A DNA stretch of 64,000 nucleotides from contig CM061098.1 of NCBI GenBank assembly GCA_030770545.1, forward strand, positions 17,202,001 through 17,266,000. Direction: 5' to 3'. Below, piece after piece: positions 27,891-38,328 of this stretch. Made by a program: the position numbers and the translations under genes. How positions within the stretch are numbered: the stretch's first letter is position 1; every line of letters begins with the position of its first letter. This DNA comes from Macropodus opercularis. Taxonomy: Eukaryota; Chordata; Actinopteri; Anabantiformes; Osphronemidae. The notes beneath the pieces were generated by a model. It had not been told where the DNA came from and ran no database searches. It worked only from the letters and a program-made list of their open reading frames with translations.

Positions 27891-28918
27891 GCTGCTTTCA
27901 TATGGGCGCACGAGTCAAAATGGAGCAACGCGCCGCGCCCGTGTTCCCCAGTTAGTCAAACCAAACGCTACACACAGCGTGGATCCACTTATCAGGCTGC
28001 GGCTTCACCTGCTGCGGTCGCTAACGCGTCCGTCTTGTGTATAAAACACTAAGCAACATCATAAGGTCCGTGGGCCGGCGCGCGCCACCCTGTCTCTCTT
28101 TCTTTGCGTGCTCCACGCGCTGGCCCGGACCGCACCGTTCCGCGCGCGTGGACGCGAGAGAATAGACTATTAGTGGAGGTGGAATTAATTTGTAACGTAT
28201 TACAAGCAGTGGAGCTGAATAGGGATGCAAACGTAAGAAGGGAGATGGGCGCGCACGCACACAAACAGCCACACAGCGACTCGCACGCGCGCGCGAGGAT
28301 ATGAGAGGATAGAGGCTAAAGAAAAACAAAAAAGGAGGCGAGAGTTGCACGCGCAGAAGGGGGTATCTTAACTAATGGGGGAGAGAGATAGAAATGGCGC
28401 GAGCTAGTTTTAACTATTAGAGAAAGATCAGAGTCTGTCCCGCCTTCAACTCCTGACAGGCTTCCAGCGCACGCACACACCGGTGACCAGACAGAGCGCG
28501 CGAGGCTGGAGGTCGGCACGCGGAGCGCTGTTTGTGTGTGCGCCTCAGCGGCAGAACGGCGCCGTGCGACATAGACACTTAGATCAGCGGAGACGTCGTG
28601 TGTTGCTGCCGTGGATGCGGAGGATGAAAGTGAAGGAGGCAGGGAGGAGAAGACAGACGGGAGAAGTTTAAACTTTGACGGGCAGCTAATCCGGCCGCAG
28701 CAGCTCGTCTGTCCGGACTCTAACCGATGGAAAAGTTTACCGGCTGAAGATGCCCCTTCGCCTGAATGTTGCCCGATCTCTGTGAATTTGTTATTTTGAC
28801 ATGAGTGTCACGCGGTCATTTTAAAACGATTTGTCTAAATCGTTTTAACTCAACATCGCAGCTGCATTTAATCCGGATTCTTATTAACTAGGCTATATGG
28901 GAAAGAAAGAGTAAGGCG
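27890..28918 (+). promoter_or_regulatory. CpG-rich promoter and 5' leader of nkx1-1
   Basis: Around 27900-28740 the base composition changes sharply to CG-dense sequence (runs such as gcgcgcgcgagg, cgcgccgcgccc) in an otherwise AT-rich window, as expected for the CpG island of a developmental homeobox gene. No clear TATA box fixes the start site. Short upstream ORFs are visible at 28801-28824 and 28897-28914, the latter 4 nt before the main ATG. Confidence 0.65.
28897..28914 (+). promoter_or_regulatory. short uORF just before the nkx1-1 start
   Basis: ATG GGA AAG AAA GAG TAA: five codons and a stop, 4 nt before the main ATG at 28919. If it lies in the mature leader it could limit or re-route initiation on the main frame. 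Its use is inferred, not shown. Confidence 0.4.
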
Positions 28919-29233
28919 ATGAACCGGGAAAGAGCGGTACCGGGCCCCGGAGCTGACGGAGTCCAGACTGTCATCAGTCAAAACAGAGCCGCAGCAGGGC
29001 CCGTAACAGACGCGGTCCAGCCAGCGGTGAACCGGGACAGAGCGGCATCGACGCCCGGCGGGGACGGGGTCCAGACTACGGTGAACCAGGACAGCGGAGA
29101 CATGCTGGACGGCGGTGCTGCCGGGGAGAAGCGGCTCTTCTCTAACGCGGTGGCCGGAGGCAGAGATGCTCAAGCCGTGGAGAACCACACGGAACCGCCG
29201 CCGACTAACCCGGTGTTAGTCCCTCCTCAGCAG
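28919..29233 (+). CDS. nkx1-1: nkx1-1 coding exon 1
   Basis: Residues 1-105. The exon ends CAG before a GTAAAG donor, phase 0. It is rich in Ala, Gly, Pro and Gln and low in predicted structure. Residues 2-55 are three 18-residue copies (see findings). It ends PTNPVLVPPQQ, leading into the eh1 motif of exon 2. Confidence 0.85.
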
Positions 29234-32200
29234 GTAAAGTTGGGAATTTTATTCATAAGCTTGGGTTGATTTATTTTTCTAGAGAATTTGTAGCTGACGA
29301 AGCTGCAGCGTGATTATTTAAATGACGAAGATATGTGACATTTAAATGAAACGAGGAGCGACAGTAGAAAGACACCGACTTGACCCCGGATCGTATAATG
29401 TGCACGAAAATAAATGTCTATGTTAAGAGACGATGACCTCGCGAAAAGTAATAATTGGCGTAACCATGGTGAACAAATAGTCCGATGAGGAAAATAAATA
29501 GAAATCAAGCGCGGGTTTTAATGTTTCTGTTTTCAGTCTGATTTCAATGTAAAAGTGGCCTCGTGAGTTGTCTGCTGTCTGTCTTATTGCAGGAGAAACG
29601 TGAAATCTTAATTAGAATAAAAAGACATTTTGCTCACAAACTGCTATGAGGCAAAATTTAATCACAAAATAAGTAAATTGAGGCTTAAAATTTCCTCAAA
29701 TGTAATATTTTCCAGAGAAAACAATATTGCCTGAATTAAAACGTAAATTCTAGATATTAAATCCGGAAGCAAATTAAACTCTCTTTCTATTATCTTGTAT
29801 CTGGAATCAAAGATTATTCCTCCTAATCACAACTGTGCTACATGCTTATCACCAGATGTTAATAAGGCCCAGTGGGCCTACCAGCTTTCTGTCTGGGATT
29901 ATTTGAAAAGAGAATTCTAATATTGATAATGTGGGATTATTCATGTCGACATGCTGCAGACTGGCCTCATTAATAAATGGATGATCCTAATCAGGATGTC
30001 GCGCTGGGGGAAGCCACTGAAACTCCTTTTATCTTCCTCATACACTAGGCCACTTTTTTGCTTGGAAATAAATCCAGCGTCCATATATCATATTGTAAAC
30101 ACAGTGAACACATACAGGGTCACGACGCTGCAAGAGTGTTTTATGGAAGTGTTAGTCGTATCCCTTTTCAGATAAAATATGTGCTCCTTTTTTATTTTAA
30201 ATCAAGTGGCACAGTGCATTATTTTATATTGTGAGACATTTCTGTTGCATGCAAGGAGTCTGCTTAATGGTGAATGTTACAATCTCCTCAGTGTGACATT
30301 GGTATTATTAATATTTGAATATTAAATTGTGTGCTACATGTTTGAAATCTTTAATAGTGTTACACAGAACCATATTACTCCGTTAGAAATCGAAAATAAT
30401 GTCTGCTTTAAATAAAATTGTCCAGGTCCAGTTTGCTTGTCCAGACTCGAGCTTGTCTCGCGGCCCGAACAAGGAAGCGATAATAAAACGATGACAGAAT
30501 TCCCTGTGTGTCGTTTGTCAGGGACCCACCGGACACCGGACCACCTCGTTCTCCGTTCTGGACATCCTGGACCCAAACAAGTTCACGAGCAACCGGCGGC
30601 ACCAGCAACAGCAGCACGCGAGCCACCGAGGAGAGCGCGAGCTGAGCTCCTACGGATCGGAGAACTGCAGGGGAGGAGAAGGGGAGCAGCACGAGCCCAG
30701 CCTGGAGTCCAGCAAAGGCTGCTACGGTGCCGACGACTACCCGAGCAGTGAGTCTCACTTTGTGACCAACTAACGATCACGCGAACTCTGTTCATATCCA
30801 ACCAAATATTTCAATGTTCACGTTTCGTTTATTCTTTACCCGCCCGTCAGTTCACTTTCAACTGTACATTTTACTCGCTGTTTAGAGACATTAGTTCTTA
30901 TAACTCGGTGGATTATCCCCTAAAGTTCAGCGAAATAATGAGGATTTGTTTTGATGAATTCTAATTCTAATCAATTCTAATTTTGAATAATTTTAAGACA
31001 GGCTAACATTTTGTACAGTGTGTGCAGGCCTCTGTCAAATCAAATGCTAACGGAAATAATCCGGTTCTAGTCGTTATTTGTCTCGTGAGTCATTGAAATT
31101 CAGTGAATGCTTTGGTTTTAAAGGTCGATGCACTGAAGTCCTGGCGTCTTAGTGACGTCACAGGGTTCATATCGGGAAGTGTTGCCTTTTTTATTTGTTG
31201 TGTTTTACTGTTTTGTTGTTTGTTAAAGTAATTGACAAACTGGAACCTAGAATAAAAGCGAAGAGCAATAATTGTGGTTCAGAGGACGAACGGAAGAAAG
31301 CGGGGGTCGGCTAATTGTGCGCAACTGCGATCGGTTTTATTGATTGTTGAATTTTTAGATAGTGTGTGAGAGAGAGACCATATTCATCAAGTCCAATCAA
31401 CTCGAATCTTGATATAATACTCGTCTATTTCCGTTATCATCCGTTAACTTCAGATTCGCTTTCATCTTGGTTTTCTTCTTTTTCAATCTGCGTAATTTAG
31501 GCAACTTTCTTTGCAGTAGTAGCTTTATTTAATTATTCTGTCAAATTTCATGTCCACCAATTTTAGTGACTTGTTTATGTTGTGTAAATGCAAAAAATCA
31601 AAATGACATTTTACCGAAATAAACCCAGATGCTACAAACAAATAGAAAAGTCTCACGTTAATAATTCTGTACAACTGTAAGAAGTACATAAGAATTTCAC
31701 TTTTCCGTTGTACTGTGGTTGGATTAGTCAAATCGTGTGACAAAGCTGAAATTCAAATGAACAGCTGCCTGTTATAAAGTCACAGGTTTACTGTAAATGC
31801 ATTATGCTGTAGTACTTTTTTATTTCTCCCAATTTTCTGTCTATTCTGGGGATATTTATTGCTTTATTTACCCTCCGACCTGAGGGCCTGCAAGCCTTTA
31901 ATTTTGCTTATGCTACTTTCACCAATTATTATTATTGGTGTTGTTATATAGCTTTACGATATTTATAACTGATTTAAAACGTTGTAATAACCCAAATAAT
32001 CATTGAATTACGGCGGTGTGCGCATGACTTTGGATATCCTGATTTAGGAGCCATTGGCTGTAGCCCTGTTATGCAATATTAAAAAATAGATTCATAACGA
32101 CAAACATCAGAAAGTCACTGACATCACACACCAATGTACCAGTCATGGATTATTCTGTTATCTGTTCTTATGAGCCACATGTTTAGATTATACTCAAAGG

Positions 32201-33732
32201 AAATAAACAGAAAAGAACATTTCAGTAAAGATGTTGAGTAAATGCTGGACATTTCCACTGGAAGACAACTTTAAAATGAAACGTTATTTTCATTTGCATT
32301 ATCTAAATGGACACATGTAGATATTCTTCTTCTTATCATTATGTTAATATTGTTTGAAAATTTTAAATTATTATTTAGGTATTAGATGTTTCATTGAGTC
32401 TAAATCTCACCATAGTTTATTTATTTGTTTATTTATTTTGTGCTGTTTATTAGAAAGCTTTATTGTTATAGAATTTATTTATGTAACACTTTTTTGCCAC
32501 TGGACACATTTGCACCTGCTGGTTTTCATCTAAATTCTTTGCTCTCCCAAAGTTGTTTATTCTGCAGCTGAAACGTCAGCAACTTGAATTACACTTAGAT
32601 TTGATTGTTAGTTTTCTTTAATGTCAAATATTTAAATAGATTTCAAAATGTATTTGCATTGAAATACAAACCATAACCTGATACATTGCAAATCTTTACT
32701 TAGGTTATATGTTTGTCCCACTAACAGACTCAGTTAGTGGGTTTTAATAGATTTCAGGGTTTCTAGAAACAGACGTAATATTTGAGAGGTAAAGATTCTC
32801 ATCCATGTGAGGTTGTCAGCAGTTTGAGCCAAGTTCAGACGCTATGACTCAACTTCCAGATATCTGGGAGTTAGTTCAGTAGTGTTTCTGGGGCCAGTTT
32901 AGGGGCCCACATGTTGTCGCCATTAGAGCAGCTATAACTTAGATCAAACTGAACAAACCTGATGTTGACTTTGTTGTGTGTCTTTCCAGAGGACGCCTTT
33001 GTATACAGATGCCCAGATGAGGACGACTACCACAGATCAGGGACCCCAGACTCAGAGGCTCCAGATGGCCCCTACAGCAGTGAGGAGAGCAGCTCAGCTC
33101 TGCCCAGTAATGGAGACAGAGATCTGGGCCAACACAGTCTTCAGGATTCGTCTAGAGACACTAAGAGCCCAGAAGGAAGTTCTGCAGGCCAGATCACCAA
33201 CGTGCAGACCAATGCGAGCCAGGGGCCTAAACCCAAGAGGAAGCGTTCTGGTTCAGACTCCAAGACAGGGAAGCCCCGGAGAGCCCGGACTGCCTTCACC
33301 TACGAGCAGCTGGTGGCACTAGAGAACAAGTTCAAGTCCACACGCTACCTTTCAGTGTGTGAGCGGCTTAACCTGGCCCTGTCACTCTCCCTCACTGAGA
33401 CCCAGGTCAAGATCTGGTTCCAGAACCGACGGACCAAGTGGAAGAAACAGAACCCAGGAGCTGACACCTCTGCCCCCACAGGTGCAGGAGGAGCTGGAGG
33501 GGCTGGTGCAGGCGGAGGGGCAGGAGGAGGCCTGGGAAGCCTCAGTCCTCTCAGCCCGTCCCCTCCAGTCAGTGGGCACCTGGCCATGCACGCTGGCTAT
33601 GCTGGCCACCACCATCCCCCCACCAGCAGCCTGGTCCAGCTGCCTTTTCTTACCGCCAGTCACGTCCTGTCCCCCTTCATGCTGGGGACTCAGAGCTACG
33701 CTGCCCCTGCTTTCTACAGCACTCACCTGTAG
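28919..33732 (+). CDS. nkx1-1: NK1-class homeobox transcription factor (NKX1-1 homologue), complete, 3 exons
   Basis: Nuclear homeodomain transcription factor of the NK1 (SAX) class. Seen: coding exons 28919-29233, 30522-30747 and 32990-33732 have GT-AG borders, phases 0 and 1, and join into 427 aa (human NKX1-1 is about 450). An eh1/TN-type repressor motif FSVLDIL lies at residues 115-121, where the family recruits Groucho/TLE corepressors. A basic stretch KPKRKR (about 261-266) precedes the homeodomain (about 276-335), which has helix-3 WFQNRRTKWKK with Gln50 and Asn51. A Gly/Ala-rich run (about 345-363) and a His/Pro-rich tail ending STHL follow. The start is the ATG that opens the long exon-1 frame; a 5-codon uORF ends 4 nt before it. 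NKX1-2 is the alternative, but the neighbouring uvssa favours NKX1-1. Some zebrafish annotations name members of this class nkx1.2l. Confidence 0.9.
29234..30521 (+). other. nkx1-1 intron 1 with candidate enhancer-like stretch
   Basis: Spliced out by GTAAAG...CAG. The part at about 29810-30020 carries several TAATC/GGATTA-type sites (cctaatca twice, gggattat twice), the core bound by homeodomain factors, in sequence with few simple repeats. I read it as a possible intronic enhancer; conservation was not tested. Confidence 0.35.
30522..30747 (+). CDS. nkx1-1: nkx1-1 coding exon 2 (eh1 motif)
   Basis: Residues 106-180 plus one base. The acceptor is tttgtcag at 30514-30521 and the donor is GTGAGT at 30748. 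It begins GPTGHRTTSFSVLDILDPNK; FSVLDIL matches the FxIxxIL eh1 pattern. A Gln/His/Arg run (RRHQQQQHASHRG) and an acidic Ser-rich tail follow. Confidence 0.88.
30748..32989 (+). other. nkx1-1 intron 2
   Basis: 2.2-kb AT-rich intron between GTGAGT and tttccag. I see no coding exon or recognisable mobile element in it. Poly-T and TAAT-rich tracts are frequent around 31800-32450. Confidence 0.7.
32990..33732 (+). CDS. nkx1-1: nkx1-1 coding exon 3 (homeodomain, C terminus)
   Basis: Residues 181-427 and TAG stop. The acceptor is tctttccag. The split codon joins as AAG, giving KDAFVYR. The homeodomain is at 33274-33453 and lies wholly in this exon. After it come a Gly/Ala-rich linker and LSPLSPSPPVSG, typical of a disordered tail. 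Overlapping frames in this exon are long only because of the GC-rich code. Confidence 0.93.
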
Positions 33733-34184
33733 ACGCACACCTGACAGATATATCCTCAAGAGACTCACTGAGCCGTGGGGGGGTATGGATGAACTGCAGC
33801 ACAGCAGACAGACCATTAGTGCTCAGCTTTGCTTCTTTTTTTATTGCCAACATTTGAGGGCTTTGATTTCAACTGATTATTTTGATAGAATGTCAACATG
33901 TACCAGAAACTTTACAAATCTATGTTCTAGCTCCTATTCTGAATGCTGTTACAAACGATGTACTAGACAAATAGTTGATTTCTTTGTTCAAAAAAGTCTG
34001 TATGAATATGGATGTTTATTTATTACTAAAGGAATGTCTCGATCTATTGTCAGTACCATGTAACTCCTAATGTGGTTGTTTTTGCGTTATTTCTGTTATT
34101 TACTGAATTCGTTGACAGTTTCCATAAAAGCCTTGGATGTACTAAATCCTCACCTCAACATGACATCGTCTTTGATATGAAAAT

Positions 34185-34200
34185 AATCACAATTAAAGAT
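34185..34200 (+). terminator. possible nkx1-1 poly(A) signal
   Basis: An ATTAAA hexamer occurs at about 34192, some 460 bases after the stop, within cacaattaaagattg. It is the closest common poly(A) hexamer I noticed; cleavage there is a guess. Confidence 0.3.
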
Positions 34201-34400
34201 TGTAAACAAGCCAGTGACATCAATTTAATAATCAGTGTAAAGTAGAGGTGGATGCCAGGGATCAGCAGTTAACGTTACAGCACCAGGAAGTTCATGGTCT
34301 GGAAATGAACATTTACTATAGGTTCTATGAGTTTGCACATCATTTGACTACTGTTTCACAGGAAATGCATTTAGTCTGAAATGCCAGTGACATATATGCG

Positions 34401-34650
34401 TTGTTCACTGTGGTGTAATGGTTAACACCGTTGCCTCACAGCAAGAACGGGTCGCCCACGGGTTCGCATGTTCTCTCCATGTATGCATGAGTTCTGTCCC
34501 AGTACTCTGGCTTCCCACAGTCCAAAGACATGCATTTAGGAGATTAGATTCTAAACTGCCCATTAGTGTGAGTGCCCTGTGATGGACGGGTGCACCCCAC
34601 CTCTCGCCCAAATGACACCTGGGATAAGTTCAGGGTGGGTACGTCAACCT
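34401..34650 (+). repeat. interspersed SINE-like repeat, copy A (with tRNA-like head)
   Basis: It starts gtggtgtaatggttaacacc and continues gttgcctcacagcaagaacg then gggttcg, a tRNA-gene-like head. 'gcatgttctc', 'cccacagtccaaagacatgc', 'gtgccctgtgatggacgggt', 'acccc-cctctcgcccaaatgac' and 'tgggataag' follow in the order of the widespread fish element. The open frame on the opposite strand is a by-product. Confidence 0.7.
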
Positions 34651-36188
34651 TACAGGATCATCTGTTACCTAAAGGTGTGGATGTGTCAAACTAAATGAAT
34701 CCCTTCTTCTTCGTTTGCCTATTGAAATTAAAATGCTGAGGTGCTTATTTTGATTCTGGAATGGTCTCAGATGTAGATGTAAAGTACAGTATGCTGTCAG
34801 GTTGGAGTTGGGTTTTATTAACTAACAATCCTGCTAGACGATGTCAGCAAATTACAACATTTTGCTCCTCACAATAAAGCTGAGAAAATTACACACATAG
34901 TATAAGCATGGGATGTTTCACCCAACTGATCATGGCTCTGATCTTTTCCCGTCTTAGTCTGAACCAGGTTCCAGCCAAGCACTCTCCTAATTAACAAATG
35001 GTGTTGTCCAGGAAGTCCTGACCAACAAGTTCCTCTAAGTGAAGATTGCCAACTTCATTCTGCAGCGCGTAAGCCCATAAGTCCATCTTTTCTGACTTTA
35101 CTTCTCGTTAGTCATAACAAGCACCAGCTATGCTTGTACTGGTCATATAATTTAATAAATTCCATATATAAATTGATATAAATGGTGTTCTTGACTAGCG
35201 AAGACTAGCGATTCTGAACTTCCTTATTACTTATTCATGAGATATACGCTCCGACTCTCTTGGTGAAAAAAGAGTGGTTTGAAAAGTAATGTTTTAGTTA
35301 TTTCATTTGAAGAATAAACAGAATCCATAAGGTCTATATGGGCCACAAATCAAATTATAATTAATGTTAATTGTTAACATTAATTATATTTATTTATCCC
35401 CAAATTTTTAGAACTTGGGTCATTAATTAATCGTGACAATATCTTTTACAGCTTGGTTCACATTTCTTCTGAAGCTTAAAGTTTCTAATTTTCAGTTCAA
35501 CTGTTATTTTGGTGCATTCAGAGAAAAACACAGCTGGGCCTGGTGTCTGTTCTGCTTTTTTACCAATAAAGTGAGTTTAGTTTATTTGTCTATTTGTGTT
35601 AGTTCTTTAATTCACAGAAATGAAGGAAAGCAGCCCAGCTTTCCTCACACTGCTGTAGGTCATCTGCTTCACATATGATGTGGTGTGGTCTATGCAGCTT
35701 GGTCCACCAGACTCAGTCAACCTTCACTGTTTCCCTGTAAATACCATGAATATGAAGTCAACTTGTACCTGAATGTTTGTCTTCACTGAACCTTGAGATT
35801 TAAGTTATGCTAAACAATGTGCTCAAATATTAATAAAATAATAACAAAAGTTGCTCTCTTAGTCTTGTAAAGAATGACATTTTGTTAAAGCGTTTTTTTT
35901 CTCTTCACATTGTACAATGACGTCATCTCATTACATAAATTCAGATTCCAATGTGTAATGTAAGATTCCATAGATGAGGAGATTCATTTCTAGACACTTC
36001 CACAATAACACAGACCGTTTCTGTAAGCATCTTCAAATCATATACAGGTATACTGTATTGCAGTCTTAAATATATTAGTCATAATTATCTAGATTCAAAT
36101 TAATAAATAAAACATTTTTCAATCAGCACTAAAAGTGTATCAAAAGAGTTCGTCATATGTGATTCAGGCATTTTAAAGAGCCTGCAGG

Positions 36189-36282
36189 TCACTTGAAAGC
36201 GTAGTTGAACTGGTTCGAGAACTTGTCGTGTTTTCTTTCGTCAGCTTTCATCATCACCTGAGCGACTCTGCGCATGGACGAT
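36189..36282 (-). CDS. uvssa: uvssa coding exon 14 (last)
   Basis: Residues 738-768 and TGA at 36191-36189. Acceptor ctcctgcag. MRRVAQVMMKADERKHDKFS then NQFNYAFK ends the protein just as human ends FSNQFNYALN. Too short and start-less to show as an open frame. Confidence 0.93.
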
Positions 36283-38282
36283 CTGCAGGAGAAGACGATG
36301 AGAGACCAGATGATGGATTCAGAGAGAAGAAACGAATAACATGTCATCATACTAATATCTGTTTAAAGTACAATGTTGGTCACCTGGTTTTAACACTGCA
36401 CACTGACACCTGATCAGTGCAGGTGTTTCTAGCCCACACTGTGAATACCTACAGCTGATGCTCTTTTCAACATATAAAATGTGGCCTTTACTTCTCTAAC
36501 AACACTTGCTAGTAAGAACCTATAACACTAATGCTGCTGTCACTGTACGTACTTGTTGAAGACCTTTTTCTCCAGTCTGGAGCGAGACGTGTTGCCACTC
36601 TGCTTCAGATCACTGAGGTTGGGGTACTTCTTCTGCTTTCCTTTTCCTTTCTTGGCCACTCGATCAGAACCGAGGTTTTCACCTGTTGCCGCCTCAATGT
36701 CCCTCATCAGCTCAGCATCGCGCCAGTCTAGAACACAAAGAACAGAATTTAGGTACTTAGCTCCTATATGAATGTCTCTACATGTGATTGCTTTTGTTTG
36801 TATTATTATCATTTGAGTTAAAAACTTTGTTTGCCTTTCTTGTCTTTCTGCTCTTATCTGGGTCCGCCCTTTAAAAAGACAAATGGCCATTTTGATTAAA
36901 TCATTACGTAAACACTTCAGCATGAGTTTGCGACAACCCCCTTGATATAATCCTTTAGGATACTTCGATGAACATGAGGAATTCATTTTCTCCTCCATCA
37001 AACTGTTTAGGCCCTGAAGCAGTGAAGCCATTAAGCCATGATGCTCTCAGGTCCATGTATACGACGGCCAATGGATTATCGTTTAAAATGGAAAACAAAA
37101 ATTGGGAAACCAGCAGTTTCCCAACTCCCATTTACCAACAGGGAATCATAAAATGGAAAATGGCTACGTTTTCGTATTGATAATAAAAATCTAAATCAAA
37201 ATCGAAAGTTAAGGAGCTGTTGTTCGTGGCTGTCGTGAACATGGACCCGTCCTTCTCCTGACTGTTGGGATTGTGTCTACATGTGTGTAAGAGCAGGATT
37301 GAAGCCTTAGTTTCACGAGTTCACAAACATTTTCCCATTACTGTCAACACATAAGCTCAACACACAGTTTGTTTATTAGTCGGTTTGTTAGTCTTGTCAC
37401 TTTCCTACAACCGTACAATTTTTGTAAAAAGGATATAGTAACTGAAACTTATTACAGCTAAAAATATAAAGAGAGATGTCACATGTAGATTTTATTAATC
37501 AAATTTAAATGCAATTACAGCCTCCTTTTGTAAACAGATACTCCCTTAAAGAGTGGAACTTTAACAAAAAGTAATTTGACTGCATTTAATTTGCAAGTAG
37601 TTACAGCTGATAACATAAAAATCTGTTTACACTGTCAAGATATACAGTCAATGGGTAGTAAACAGAGTTTCATATGGCCTCACTTGGACCCAATTCTGAT
37701 GTTCATGAAAAATGTAATGTCACAAGTTTAGGTGATGAATTAAAAGCAGCTGTAAAGCAGAGTAATGACAGTCTAAATGAAGAGACACTTCTAGTTAATT
37801 ATGTACTGAAGTGGAATTACAGATAAACCTGCAGTAATGCAAAGTAATTACACCGTGATTGTGATGGGACTGAAGTGAAGCTCTCTGCTCTGTCAAAACA
37901 CTGACCCCAGCTCAATGAGTATGTGTGAGGGGGGAGTTATTAATCAGTGATCCTGACCCTGGGTCTTCAGCTATCCCTTTACACACACACACACACACAC
38001 ACACACCCCCCACACACACACACACACAAATAATTGAAAAGCAACTGGTGTGTTTAGGAGAATCATTAGAGCTAGAGGACAGCTGTATTTACATTGTGTG
38101 TTTGTGTGTGTCCTCTTATTTAGCTGTCGTGGTCTTAAAGAAGCTTAAGAAAGAAATAAAAAACAAAACGAGACTGATGAAAAGGAAGCAAGAGAAAAAA
38201 TAATGGGAGAGACTTCTGCATTTAATCAGTGTTGCAGCAGGGCTCTTTTCTCTGTCAACACCTCTTAGCCTTTCCAGCTGGA

Positions 38283-38328
<46 letters not shown>

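Larger units (their letters stand above)
33733..36188. other. convergent intergenic region nkx1-1 / uvssa
   Basis: It contains the nkx1-1 3'UTR at its left end, repeat copy A at 34401-34650 and presumably the uvssa 3'UTR at its right end. Otherwise AT-rich with no gene seen. Confidence 0.6.

Noticed and set aside
33359..34063. 234-codon plus-strand and 144-codon minus-strand frames over the homeobox exon
   Set aside because: Shadows of the GC-rich nkx1-1 exon 3 in other frames; no domain or splice partner.
36728..37031. Upstream extension of uvssa exon 13 (MASLLQGLNSL...)
   Set aside because: Intronic read-through; the acceptor gttctag at 36728 and the human alignment begin at DWRDAELMRD.
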